Below the pieces are notes generated by a model, which saw only the letters and a program-made list of their open reading frames with translations, had not been told where the DNA came from and ran no database searches. Shown here one piece after another: positions 15,780 through 21,818 of a stretch of 21,818 nt of DNA (position 1 is the first letter of the stretch; each line of letters begins with the position of its first letter). Both the position numbers and the translations under genes were made by a program. This DNA is from Candidatus Aminicenantes bacterium UBA4820 (lineage in GTDB: Bacteria > Acidobacteriota > UBA4820), in NCBI GenBank assembly GCA_002402325.1, contig DHFQ01000044.1:1-21818 (forward strand), given 5' to 3'.

Positions 15780-16563
15780 GAAAAAGGAGTTCAAAAATTT
15801 TGCAAAACTTGTTGAAATAATGGAAACTTTGAGAGGAGAAAAGGGTTGCCCATGGGATAAGGCTCAAAAAAGGGAGGATTTAAAAACATACCTTGTTGAA
15901 GAAACTTACGAAGTTATTGACGCTATTGATTCAAAAAGTGATGAAAAATTGAAGGAAGAACTTGGAGACCTTCTACTTCAGATTGTTTTTCACGCACAGA
16001 TTTCAAAGGAAGAGGGAAAGTTTGATATTGAGGATGTTTCAGAAAGCATAAACGAGAAATTGATAAGAAGGCATCCCCATGTCTTTGGAAATACAAAGGC
16101 AAAAACTCCAGATGTGGTTTTAAGAAATTGGGAGAAAATAAAAAAGGGGGAAAAGGAGGGTAAATCAACCTTTGAAGGTGTTCCAAAAACTTTGCCCGCT
16201 TTATTAAAATCTTATAGACTTCAAGAGAAGGCTTCCAGAGTTGGCTTTGATTGGGAAGAATCTATTGAAGTTGAGAAGAAAATTAAAGAGGAGTGGAAAG
16301 AGTTAAAAAGTGCTATAAAAACAAAGGATAAAGAGAAGATTAGAGAAGAACTTGGAGACCTTCTTTTTGCAGTAGTCAATTTTTCAAGATTTTTAAAACT
16401 TGACCCTGAAGACACTCTGCAGATGGCTAATGAGAAGTTTATTAAAAGATTTAAAAAAATGGAGGAGAAGGCAAGAAAAAAGGGGGAAGAACTTCACGGG
16501 ATGTCTCTTTCTGAAATGGATGCACTCTGGGAAGAGGCAAAGAAAGAGGAAAGAAAAAAGTAA
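15772..16563 (+). CDS. mazG: Nucleoside triphosphate pyrophosphohydrolase MazG
   Basis: 263 residues, the full two-domain MazG. It hydrolyses NTPs and dNTPs to monophosphates and pyrophosphate, removing damaged or excess nucleotides. The first domain has GCPWDKAQ (25-32), the metal-binding EETYE (43-47) and EELGD (62-66); the second has EEWKE (173-177) and EELGD (192-196). HPHVFG (101-106) between them is typical. AAGGAGG is at 15750-15756, 15 bases before the ATG, so translation probably also depends on the overlapping lipoprotein frame. The stop shares one base with the miaB start. Confidence 0.96.
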   Translation: MNKKKEFKNFAKLVEIMETLRGEKGCPWDKAQKREDLKTYLVEETYEVIDAIDSKSDEKLKEELGDLLLQIVFHAQISKEEGKFDIEDVSESINEKLIRRHPHVFGNTKAKTPDVVLRNWEKIKKGEKEGKSTFEGVPKTLPALLKSYRLQEKASRVGFDWEESIEVEKKIKEEWKELKSAIKTKDKEKIREELGDLLFAVVNFSRFLKLDPEDTLQMANEKFIKRFKKMEEKARKKGEELHGMSLSEMDALWEEAKKEERKK

Positions 16564-17864
16564 TGCAAAAATATTTTATAAAAACATGGGGATGCCAGAT
16601 GAATGTTCTTGATGGAGATAAAATAACATCCCTTCTTGAAAATCTTGGCTATGAAAAAACCGAAAATATGGAAGATGCAAACATCATTCTTTTAAACACC
16701 TGTTCAGTGAGGGAAGGACCTGAAAATAAAGTTTTTTCAGAACTTATGAGATTGAAATATCTAAAAGAAAAAAATCTTGAAATTCTTGGCGTAGTTGGAT
16801 GTGTTGCCCAGCAGGAGAAAGAGGAGATTTTTAAAAAAGTTCCCTTCGTTGACCTTGTTATGGGACCTCGTTCAATTATGCAACTTCCCTCTTTATTAAA
16901 TCAGGCAAAAGAGCAAAAAGCGATTGAAACCTCTTTTAGAGAGGATACACTTCAATTTCCGCAAGAAATATTAAAAAGAAGCCATCCTACAAAGGCTTCA
17001 ATTACGATTATGGAGGGATGTAATAAAAGATGCACCTACTGCGTAGTTCCAGAGACGAGAGGAAAAGAGGTTTACAGACCCTTTGATTCAATAGTTGAAG
17101 AGGTGAAAATTTGTATTGATAAAGGCTACAAAGAGATTGAACTTTTAGGCCAAAATGTCAACTGTTACAGAGATATAAAAAAAAGAAAAGATTTCTGCGA
17201 CCTTCTTGATGAAGTAAGCACAATTGATGGAGTTAAAAGGTTAAGGTTCATAACGAGTCATCCTCGCCACTTCCCCATTGAGGCTGCAAAATTGATTTTT
17301 GAGAGAGAAAACATCTGTAAATTTTTGCATCTTCCAATGCAGGCTGGAAGTTCAAGAATACTCAAATTGATGAAAAGGCAGTATGACAGGGAGTTTTACC
17401 TTAATCTCATTGATAAAATAAAGGAAATAGTTAAAGACATAGCGCTTTCAAGCGATTTTATAGTTGGATTTCCAACTGAAAGTGAAGCGGAATTTGAAGA
17501 GACTTTAGAGTGCATAAAAAAAATTAAATTTGACACTATTTTCTCTTTTATCTATTCTCCAAGGCCAAAAACTGAAGCGTCAAAACTAAAACCTGTTGAG
17601 AAAGAAATTGCAAAAGCGAGGCTTTCAAGACTTCTTGAAGAACAAAATAAGATTCAGATTGAGAGATTTTCAAGATATTCAGGAAAAGAGATTGAAGTCC
17701 TCCTTGAGGGAAAAAGTAAAAAAGGGGAACAATATATGGGAAGGAGTGATGATAACAAGGTCGTCAATTTCACCTCTTCAAGGGAACTTAAGGTAAATAA
17801 TTTTTACAAAGTGAAAATTACAGAATCCTTTCTTCACTCCTTAAAAGGAGAAGAGGTATTTTAG
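16563..17864 (+). CDS. miaB: tRNA-2-methylthio-N6-dimethylallyladenosine synthase
   Basis: 433 residues. A radical-SAM methylthiotransferase that adds the 2-methylthio group to i6A37 in tRNAs reading UNN codons. The N-terminal domain has the auxiliary cluster cysteines C11 (TWGCQMN), C47 (NTCSVRE) and C80 (VGCVAQQ); the radical-SAM cluster is C153-x3-C157-x2-C160 (EGCNKRCTYCVVP); the C-terminal TRAM domain starts near 375. TWGCQMN and NTCSVRE favour MiaB over MtaB or RimO. Its partner miaA is not in the window. The gene overlaps mazG by one base and precedes ispH by three; it shares a substrate link with IspH, since IspH makes the dimethylallyl diphosphate that MiaA uses to produce i6A. Confidence 0.95.
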   Translation: MQKYFIKTWGCQMNVLDGDKITSLLENLGYEKTENMEDANIILLNTCSVREGPENKVFSELMRLKYLKEKNLEILGVVGCVAQQEKEEIFKKVPFVDLVMGPRSIMQLPSLLNQAKEQKAIETSFREDTLQFPQEILKRSHPTKASITIMEGCNKRCTYCVVPETRGKEVYRPFDSIVEEVKICIDKGYKEIELLGQNVNCYRDIKKRKDFCDLLDEVSTIDGVKRLRFITSHPRHFPIEAAKLIFERENICKFLHLPMQAGSSRILKLMKRQYDREFYLNLIDKIKEIVKDIALSSDFIVGFPTESEAEFEETLECIKKIKFDTIFSFIYSPRPKTEASKLKPVEKEIAKARLSRLLEEQNKIQIERFSRYSGKEIEVLLEGKSKKGEQYMGRSDDNKVVNFTSSRELKVNNFYKVKITESFLHSLKGEEVF

Positions 17865-17867
17865 GAG

Positions 17868-18722
17868 ATGATAAAAATAATAAAGGCAAGGAAATATGGC
17901 TTTTGTTCAGGAGTAAGAACCGCCGTTTTGAAGGTTGAAAGGTTTGCTGCGGAGGGGAAAAAGGGGGCAATATTAGGGCAGATTGTGCATAATGAAAAAG
18001 TGGTTGAAAAAATGGAAAAACTTGGGATGAGAACCGTTGACGAGATTAAAGATACAACGGAACCGTATATCATTTTTTCTGCGCATGGTGTTCCTCCCTC
18101 TTATTATGAGGAGGCAAAAAAGAAAGGATTGAATGTTGTTGATGCCTCCTGCAAATTTGTTCTTGACATTCACAAGGAATCTTTAAAGGCTCTAAAAGAA
18201 GGTTATCATCTTGTCTTCATAGGAGATCCGACACATCGTGAAGTTATAGGATACACTTATGATCTTCCAAAAGAGTGCTATCACATAGTAAATAGTGTGA
18301 AGCAGGCAAGCGTAATTGACTTTGGGAAGTATGAAAAAATAAAAATTTTTTACCAGACTACTTTAAATTCTGATGATTATAAAGAAGTTGTAGGTGAAAT
18401 TAAAAAGAAAAATAAAAATGTTGAAGTAACAGATACAATTTGTTATGCAACAAAGCAAAATCAGGAGTGCGCAAAAGAACTGGCACACAACAAAGAGATT
18501 GATTTGATATTTGTAATAGGAGGAAAAAGGTCGGCAAACACGAGGCACCTTTATGAAATTTGTAAAAAATATAAGAAGACATTCCTGATTCAAGGTTGTG
18601 ATGATATAAAAAAAGAATATCTTGAGGGTGTAAAGTGTGTTGGATTAACAGCGGGTGCTTCAACACCCGATAAGGTTGTTGAAGAGGTTGAGGAATACCT
18701 GAAGAAAATTACATCTGAATAA
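17868..18722 (+). CDS. ispH: 4-hydroxy-3-methylbut-2-enyl diphosphate reductase
   Basis: 284 residues. The last enzyme of the MEP pathway, forming IPP and DMAPP with a 4Fe-4S cluster. The cluster cysteines are C13 (GFCSGV), C95 (DASC) and C192 (DTICYATKQNQ). Active-site residues H41, H73, H123 and E125 (THREVIG) and the TT of QTTLN (164-165) are all present. The stop overlaps the end of the convergent tsaB by 14 bases, and no terminator is visible. The start ATG follows the miaB stop by three bases with GGAG at 17863-17866 close by. Confidence 0.97.
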   Translation: MIKIIKARKYGFCSGVRTAVLKVERFAAEGKKGAILGQIVHNEKVVEKMEKLGMRTVDEIKDTTEPYIIFSAHGVPPSYYEEAKKKGLNVVDASCKFVLDIHKESLKALKEGYHLVFIGDPTHREVIGYTYDLPKECYHIVNSVKQASVIDFGKYEKIKIFYQTTLNSDDYKEVVGEIKKKNKNVEVTDTICYATKQNQECAKELAHNKEIDLIFVIGGKRSANTRHLYEICKKYKKTFLIQGCDDIKKEYLEGVKCVGLTAGASTPDKVVEEVEEYLKKITSE

Positions 18723-19377
18723 CTGCATCCGCATCTCTAACATAGATGGGATTTATTAAATCTTCCCCCTTATCTCCATTTAACAATCTTTTTAAAGATT
18801 CTTTGCTTGCAATCTCTGCAAGGTTTAAATTTCTAAAAACCTCAATTTTTGAAGGAAATTCAAGATTTAAAGAAGTATCAGGGATAAGAGCAATTCCCCA
18901 ATCAAGATTTGAAGTTAAATCTTTAACCGTTTTATATTTTAATGTAAATGGTTCACCATACGCGGTTAGAACTTCTTTTTCTCTTTTAAAACATTGTGAA
19001 TAAAATTCACCTCTTCTTGCATCAATTAGGGCAATCCCACTTCCCTCTTTATTTGAGTTAAGGGCAAGTGCAGAGAGAGAAGAGATTGAATATAAAGGAA
19101 TTTTCAACCCACATTTAAGACCAAGTGCTGTTGCAATTCCAACCCTCAACCCTGTAAATGATCCTGGTCCACTTACCACAGAAATTGCGTCTAAATCTTT
19201 GAGCAAAATCCTCCCCCTTTTTAACAACTCTTCAATTGCCATAGGAAGATGAGATGCGTGGTTTTTAATTTCTTTAGATGAAGAGAAAACCTCTTCCTTG
19301 CCATTATACAAAAGCAAAGAGAGATTCAAGGACAATGTTGATGTGTCAATACTTAATATTATTTTTCTGTCAAACAC
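18709..19377 (-). CDS. tsaB: tRNA t6A synthesis subunit TsaB
   Basis: 222 residues with a GTG start. TsaB dimerises with TsaD and, with TsaE, makes N6-threonylcarbamoyladenosine at position 37 of ANN-decoding tRNAs. The family markers are the ASKHA-fold start ILSIDTST, the block VSGPGSFTGLRVGIATALGL, and SISSLSALA. It lacks the TsaD metal-binding histidines, as expected. There is no Shine-Dalgarno, and the start lies 11 bases after the stop of the upstream membrane protein gene, so coupled translation is probable. TsaD, TsaE and RimI, which often neighbour it, are absent. The tail overlaps ispH on the other strand. Confidence 0.93.
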   Translation of the reverse strand: MFDRKIILSIDTSTLSLNLSLLLYNGKEEVFSSSKEIKNHASHLPMAIEELLKRGRILLKDLDAISVVSGPGSFTGLRVGIATALGLKCGLKIPLYSISSLSALALNSNKEGSGIALIDARRGEFYSQCFKREKEVLTAYGEPFTLKYKTVKDLTSNLDWGIALIPDTSLNLEFPSKIEVFRNLNLAEIASKESLKRLLNGDKGEDLINPIYVRDADAVIQM

Positions 19378-19388
19378 CTTTTTGAAAC

Positions 19389-19787
19389 TTAGCCAAACAT
19401 TTCAGCAATTTTAGAAAAAACGGGGATTGAGTATCGCTCGCCTCCAAATGCCTTAATCCAGCCAAGAATGGCACATCCAAAAAAGATGACAACAAAAGTA
19501 AGCCACAAGATGCAATCAAGAATCCAGCCTACTACAGGAACAAAAGCAAGAACAGCCCAGATAACCATCAAAACTATTCCAAGACAGAACCCAACAACCG
19601 TCATTGCAAGCCCCTGCCTTGAATGGAAATAGACAAACTCCTTTTTAGGGTTATCCCTCTTGTCTCTGTACATAAAAAATGGAATCAAAGAGAAAATTCC
19701 AAAGTATGCAAGAAAAAGAAAAATACCGTCCTCACTGTCATAAGGTTTCTCTACTTGAGGTGTCTGATTTTGAACTTCATCTGTCAT
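19389..19787 (-). CDS. Tic20/DUF4870-like small membrane protein
   Basis: 132 residues from the ATG at 19787, which has AAAGGAGG about five bases upstream; an in-frame TTG at 19811 would overlap that site and is rejected. A hydrophilic N terminus (about 1-20) is followed by three to four hydrophobic segments (about 22-38, 60-84, 86-120). The loop VYFHSRQGL after the first segment is the hallmark of the Tic20-like/DUF4870 family, found widely in bacteria with unknown function. It is first in a two-gene unit with tsaB behind a strong promoter. Nothing in the sequence links it to translation or tRNA modification. Confidence 0.8.
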   Translation of the reverse strand: MTDEVQNQTPQVEKPYDSEDGIFLFLAYFGIFSLIPFFMYRDKRDNPKKEFVYFHSRQGLAMTVVGFCLGIVLMVIWAVLAFVPVVGWILDCILWLTFVVIFFGCAILGWIKAFGGERYSIPVFSKIAEMFG

Positions 19788-19809
19788 TGGCTCCTCCTTT
19801 CCAGATAAC

Positions 19810-19838
19810 AATTTACTTTAGGTAAAAATAAATGTCAA
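19810..19838 (-). promoter_or_regulatory. Promoter for the DUF4870-like gene and tsaB
   Basis: A perfect minus-strand TTGACA (19838-19833), 17 bases, TAAATT (19815-19810). Transcription would begin about 15-20 bases before the ATG and just include the ribosome binding site. Confidence 0.6.
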
Positions 19839-19894
19839 GAGGTTATTTCAATTTGTCATAGCCAATTTTAGTAAGAAAAAATAAAACCATCTTT

Positions 19895-19907
19895 TCTGCT
19901 AAGCAGA
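19895..19907. repeat. 13-bp palindrome between divergent promoters
   Basis: TCTGCT and AGCAGA flank a single central base, a dyad of the size bound by dimeric regulators. It lies about 57 bases upstream of the tsaB-unit -35 and 36 bases upstream of the hsdM -35. It is too tight to be a useful RNA hairpin and has no U tract, so an operator is more plausible than a terminator. Confidence 0.3.
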
Positions 19908-19943
19908 TAAAAAAATGAATAGTAGCAAAACAATTGATAACTC

Positions 19944-19973
19944 TTGACAAATTGAGTTGAAAGCAATTAGAAT
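19944..19973 (+). promoter_or_regulatory. Promoter for hsdM
   Basis: Perfect TTGACA (19944-19949), 18 bases, TAGAAT (19968-19973), five of six matches. Transcription should start near 19980, leaving a leader of about 100 bases before hsdM. Confidence 0.6.
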
Positions 19974-19995
19974 TGACCTCTAAAGAGGAGGTCAA
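19973..19995. repeat. Operator-like inverted repeat at the hsdM start point
   Basis: TTGACCTC (19973-19980) and GAGGTCAA (19988-19995) are perfect 8-bp inverted arms with a 7-base spacer. A second, nested dyad CCTCT/AGAGG (19977-19981 and 19984-19988) uses part of the same bases. The left arm runs from the last -10 base to the predicted start point, so a bound protein would block transcription. A transcript starting near 19980 would lack the left arm. Confidence 0.5.
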
Positions 19996-19998
19996 AGA

Positions 19999-20031
19999 TT
20001 GCCAACAAATATCAAGGTTACCCCAAACTAA
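19999..20031 (+). other. Possible 10-codon leader ORF before hsdM
   Basis: GAGGAGGT (19985-19992), the best ribosome-site match in this leader, is followed six bases later by a TTG opening a 10-codon frame that ends in TAA. It may be a leader peptide, or the purine run may exist only as part of the dyad. Evidence is limited to spacing. Confidence 0.2.
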
Positions 20032-20079
20032 AAAACCTTTTTACTCAACAAAAACTATCCAGACTGTGGAGTGGAAAAT

Positions 20080-21609
20080 ATGGTTGATATAAAAACTATT
20101 GAAAATTGGTTATGGGAAGCAGCGTGCAAGATTAGAGGTTCCATTGATGCGGCAAAATACAAAGATTACATTTTGCCCCTCATCTTCTTAAAAAGACTTT
20201 CAGATGTATTTGAAGATGAAGTTGAGAAACTTTTAAAGGATTATGGTTCAAAGGAAACCGTTGAAGCCCTTCTTTCTCAAGATCATAAACTTGTCCGTTT
20301 CTATCTGCCAAAGGAGGCACTGTGGGAAGAGATAGCAAAACAGACAAACGATGTCGGCGAATATTTAACTGATGCAGTCCGTTCAATTGCAAATGAAAAT
20401 CCTAAACTTCAGGGAGTAGTAGATACCGTTGATTTTAATGCTACAACATCGGGGCAACGAATCATAAGTGATAATAAATTGAAAGAACTTATAAGTGTGC
20501 TCAGCAAATACCGACTCGGCTTGAAGGATGTTGATGCAGACATACTGGGGAGAGCCTACGAATATCTCTTAAGGAAATTTGCAGAAGGTTCGGGACAAAG
20601 TGCAGGCGAATTCTATACACCGGGAGAGGTTGCCATCCTGATGTCGCATATCCTTGACCCTGACCCTGGGAAAAAAGTCTATGACCCTTGTTGTGGTTCA
20701 GGTGGTTTGCTTATCAAATGTTTTTTAAGATTTAAGGAAAAGTATGGTTCAGATCCCTCAATGGAACCGCTCAAGTTTTACGGTCAGGAGGTGCTTGCTT
20801 CAACATTCTCAATGGCAAAGATGAATGCCTTTATCCACGATATGGAGGCAGAAATAGCACTTGGTGATACGATGAACCGACCAGCCTTTCTTACAACACA
20901 GGGTTCACTCGAAAAATTTGATATTGTTACTGCCAATCCAATGTGGAATCAGGATTTTCAGCAAAGTGTCTATGAGAATGATCAATACAATCGCTTCACT
21001 TTTGGTTATCCGCCCTCCAATAGTGCCGACTGGGGCTGGATTCAGCATATGTTTGCATCGCTTAACGACAAGGGGAAAATGGCTGTTGTGCTCGATACAG
21101 GTGCTGTTTCCCGTGGAAGTGGTAACACAGGCAGCAACAGGGAGCGGGATATTAGAAAAAAGTTTGTAGAAAACGATTTTGTGGAGTCTGTGCTTCTACT
21201 GCCGGAAAATCTTTTCTACAACACAACAGCGCCGGGGATAATAATGGTTATCAACAAATCGAAACCAGAGGAGCGAAAAGGAAGGATATTGCTTATCAAT
21301 GCTTCAAAGCTCTTTATGAAAGGCAGACCAAAAAACTTTTTACCCGACGAAAGTATAAAACAAATTGCAGATAGTTATCTCAACTGGGAAGAAGTAGAAG
21401 GCATCAGTAAGATTATTACAAATGAAGAAGCAGTTAGAAACGATTACAACTTAAGCCCGAGCCGTTATGTGGCTCAAAACGGTGAGGATGATACACTTGA
21501 CCTTGAGGATGCGGTTGTACAACTAAAGGAGGCAGAAGAAGAACAAAATGAAGCAGACAAACAAATGAAAGCAGTTTTAGAAGAGTTGGGATTATGGAAA
21601 GGTCACTAA
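20080..21609 (+). CDS. hsdM: Type I restriction-modification DNA methyltransferase subunit
   Basis: 509 residues from the ATG at 20080, chosen because GGAG (20068-20071) is eight bases upstream; an in-frame GTG at 20071 overlaps that site. The N-terminal helical HsdM domain (ENWLWEAACKIRG to about 140) precedes an N6-adenine methyltransferase domain with the AdoMet motif VYDPCCGSGG (D202) and motif IV as NPMW (286-289) in place of the usual NPPF/Y. AGEFYTP, typical of type I M subunits, is present. It would methylate adenine with an HsdS subunit and form a nuclease with HsdR, neither seen here. About half its arginines are CGN codons, against about one in ten or fewer in the core genes checked. 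It has its own regulated-looking promoter. Confidence 0.95.
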   Translation: MVDIKTIENWLWEAACKIRGSIDAAKYKDYILPLIFLKRLSDVFEDEVEKLLKDYGSKETVEALLSQDHKLVRFYLPKEALWEEIAKQTNDVGEYLTDAVRSIANENPKLQGVVDTVDFNATTSGQRIISDNKLKELISVLSKYRLGLKDVDADILGRAYEYLLRKFAEGSGQSAGEFYTPGEVAILMSHILDPDPGKKVYDPCCGSGGLLIKCFLRFKEKYGSDPSMEPLKFYGQEVLASTFSMAKMNAFIHDMEAEIALGDTMNRPAFLTTQGSLEKFDIVTANPMWNQDFQQSVYENDQYNRFTFGYPPSNSADWGWIQHMFASLNDKGKMAVVLDTGAVSRGSGNTGSNRERDIRKKFVENDFVESVLLLPENLFYNTTAPGIIMVINKSKPEERKGRILLINASKLFMKGRPKNFLPDESIKQIADSYLNWEEVEGISKIITNEEAVRNDYNLSPSRYVAQNGEDDTLDLEDAVVQLKEAEEEQNEADKQMKAVLEELGLWKGH

Positions 21610-21617
21610 AAACGATA

Positions 21618-21714
21618 AAAGTAAAATATAAATTTTCTTATTTTACTTTTGCGGCGTAAAGTAAAATATAAATTCTCTTGTTTTACTTTTGCGATGTAAA
21701 GTAAAATATAAATT
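21618..21714. repeat. 40-bp tandem repeats with alternating AAAGTAAAA boxes
   Basis: Two full 40-base units (21618-21657, 21658-21697) and a 17-base partial (21698-21714), differing by four substitutions between the full units. Each starts AAAGTAAAATATAAATT and ends TTTTACTTTTGCGRYGT, so the field contains five boxes of AAAGTAAAA in alternating orientation, starting at 21618, 21639, 21658, 21681 and 21698. The first pair forms a perfect 12-bp inverted repeat (21617-21628, 21639-21650). It begins eight bases after the hsdM stop. Folding as RNA could terminate hsdM weakly, but there is no U tract. Confidence 0.85.
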
Positions 21715-21717
21715 ACC

Positions 21718-21779
21718 AAATTGGTTATTATGTATTTTAGCAATTTGGCGATTATTTGGTGAATTTGGCGATTAGTTGG
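21718..21779. repeat. Phased TTGG boxes before the next gene
   Basis: AATTTGGCGATTA occurs at 21742-21754 and 21762-21774, 20 bases apart, and a degenerate copy AAATTGGTTATTA at 21718-21730. The core TTGG recurs at 21745, 21756, 21765 and 21776, that is every 9-11 bases, on one face of the helix. The short palindrome ACCAAATTGGT (21715-21725) sits at the left edge. This fits cooperative binding of a regulator upstream of the next start codon. Confidence 0.6.
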
Positions 21780-21808
21780 CATTTAAAAGTTAAGGAAGAA
21801 AGAAAATT

Positions 21809-21818
21809 ATGAACGAAC
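21809..21818 (+). CDS. Start of a truncated downstream gene
   Basis: ATG at 21809, ten bases after AAGGAAG (21792-21798), opens a frame that runs off the window after Met-Asn-Glu. Position after hsdM suggests a restriction-modification partner or an associated accessory gene, but only three residues are visible. Confidence 0.35.

Noticed and set aside
19788..19811. TTG start for the DUF4870-like gene
   Set aside because: The added codons contain the AAAGGAGG site that serves the ATG at 19787.
19812..19819. TTTACTTT near the tsaB-unit promoter as a sixth AAAGTAAAA-type box
   Set aside because: It matches eight of nine bases, but single matches to such an AT-rich box are expected by chance and there is no array.
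20071..20079. GTG start for hsdM three codons upstream
   Set aside because: It overlaps the GGAG ribosome site that fits the ATG at 20080.
19998..20085. Frame from ATT at 19998 to TGA at 20085, about 29 codons
   Set aside because: It would need a rare ATT start and overlaps the hsdM start; its translation matches nothing I know.
21618..21714. CRISPR array
   Set aside because: The 40-base units are contiguous, with no unique spacers, and only two and a half copies occur.

Overview
The window looks like a chromosome segment of a low-GC, Gram-negative bacterium. LpxC indicates lipid A and an outer membrane, and IspH indicates the MEP isoprenoid pathway. The core genes use AGA/AGG almost exclusively for arginine. 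MutL carries the endonuclease motifs of the non-E. coli type. I cannot name the phylum from the sequence; the mix of housekeeping genes with secreted propeller and M14 peptidase genes would fit a poorly cultured lineage, but that is a guess. Gene density is high, several starts are GTG or TTG, and many neighbouring genes overlap by a few bases.

Layout. (1) 100-2476, minus strand: ATP sulfurylase followed by a membrane-anchored metallophosphoesterase. (2) 2616-3597, plus: lpxC with its own promoter and a strong intrinsic terminator. (3) 3599-7143, minus: two exported proteins, a seven-repeat propeller and a modular M14 zinc carboxypeptidase, each with its own candidate promoter. (4) 7223-10498, plus: eno, an ftsB/divIC-like gene, a comF-like gene and nadK, nearly gapless, followed by an unassigned V4R-like gene with its own good promoter (10518-11244). 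(5) 11246-13373, minus: rplY-pth-thiG behind a promoter with an inverted repeat over its -10/start region. (6) 13376-13888, minus: a ferritin-like protein, divergent from (7) 13916-18722, plus: mutL, a tiny 43-residue lipoprotein, mazG, miaB and ispH. (8) 18709-19838, minus: a Tic20/DUF4870-like membrane protein and tsaB. (9) 19944 to the end, plus: a type I restriction-modification hsdM with its own promoter and operator-like dyad, then about 200 bp of ordered repeats, then the first codons of another gene.

Regions 1 to 8 are mostly housekeeping: central metabolism, cofactors, tRNA modification (miaB, tsaB), nucleotide-pool cleaning (mazG), mismatch repair and cell envelope. The accessory part is region 9. 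Its arginine codon use is about half CGN, unlike the rest, which suggests horizontal acquisition. The most unusual structure is the repeat field after hsdM: five AAAGTAAAA boxes in alternating orientation, then TTGG boxes spaced about one helical turn apart, leading into the next start codon. This looks like a regulatory array for the truncated downstream gene.

No rRNA, tRNA, CRISPR array, insertion sequence or riboswitch was recognised. No gene-free stretch exceeds 300 bases; the longest are 4979-5220 (one candidate promoter, otherwise nothing recognised), 19788-20079 (two divergent promoters and two dyads) and 21610-21808 (repeats). Bases 1-99 hold no supportable feature.
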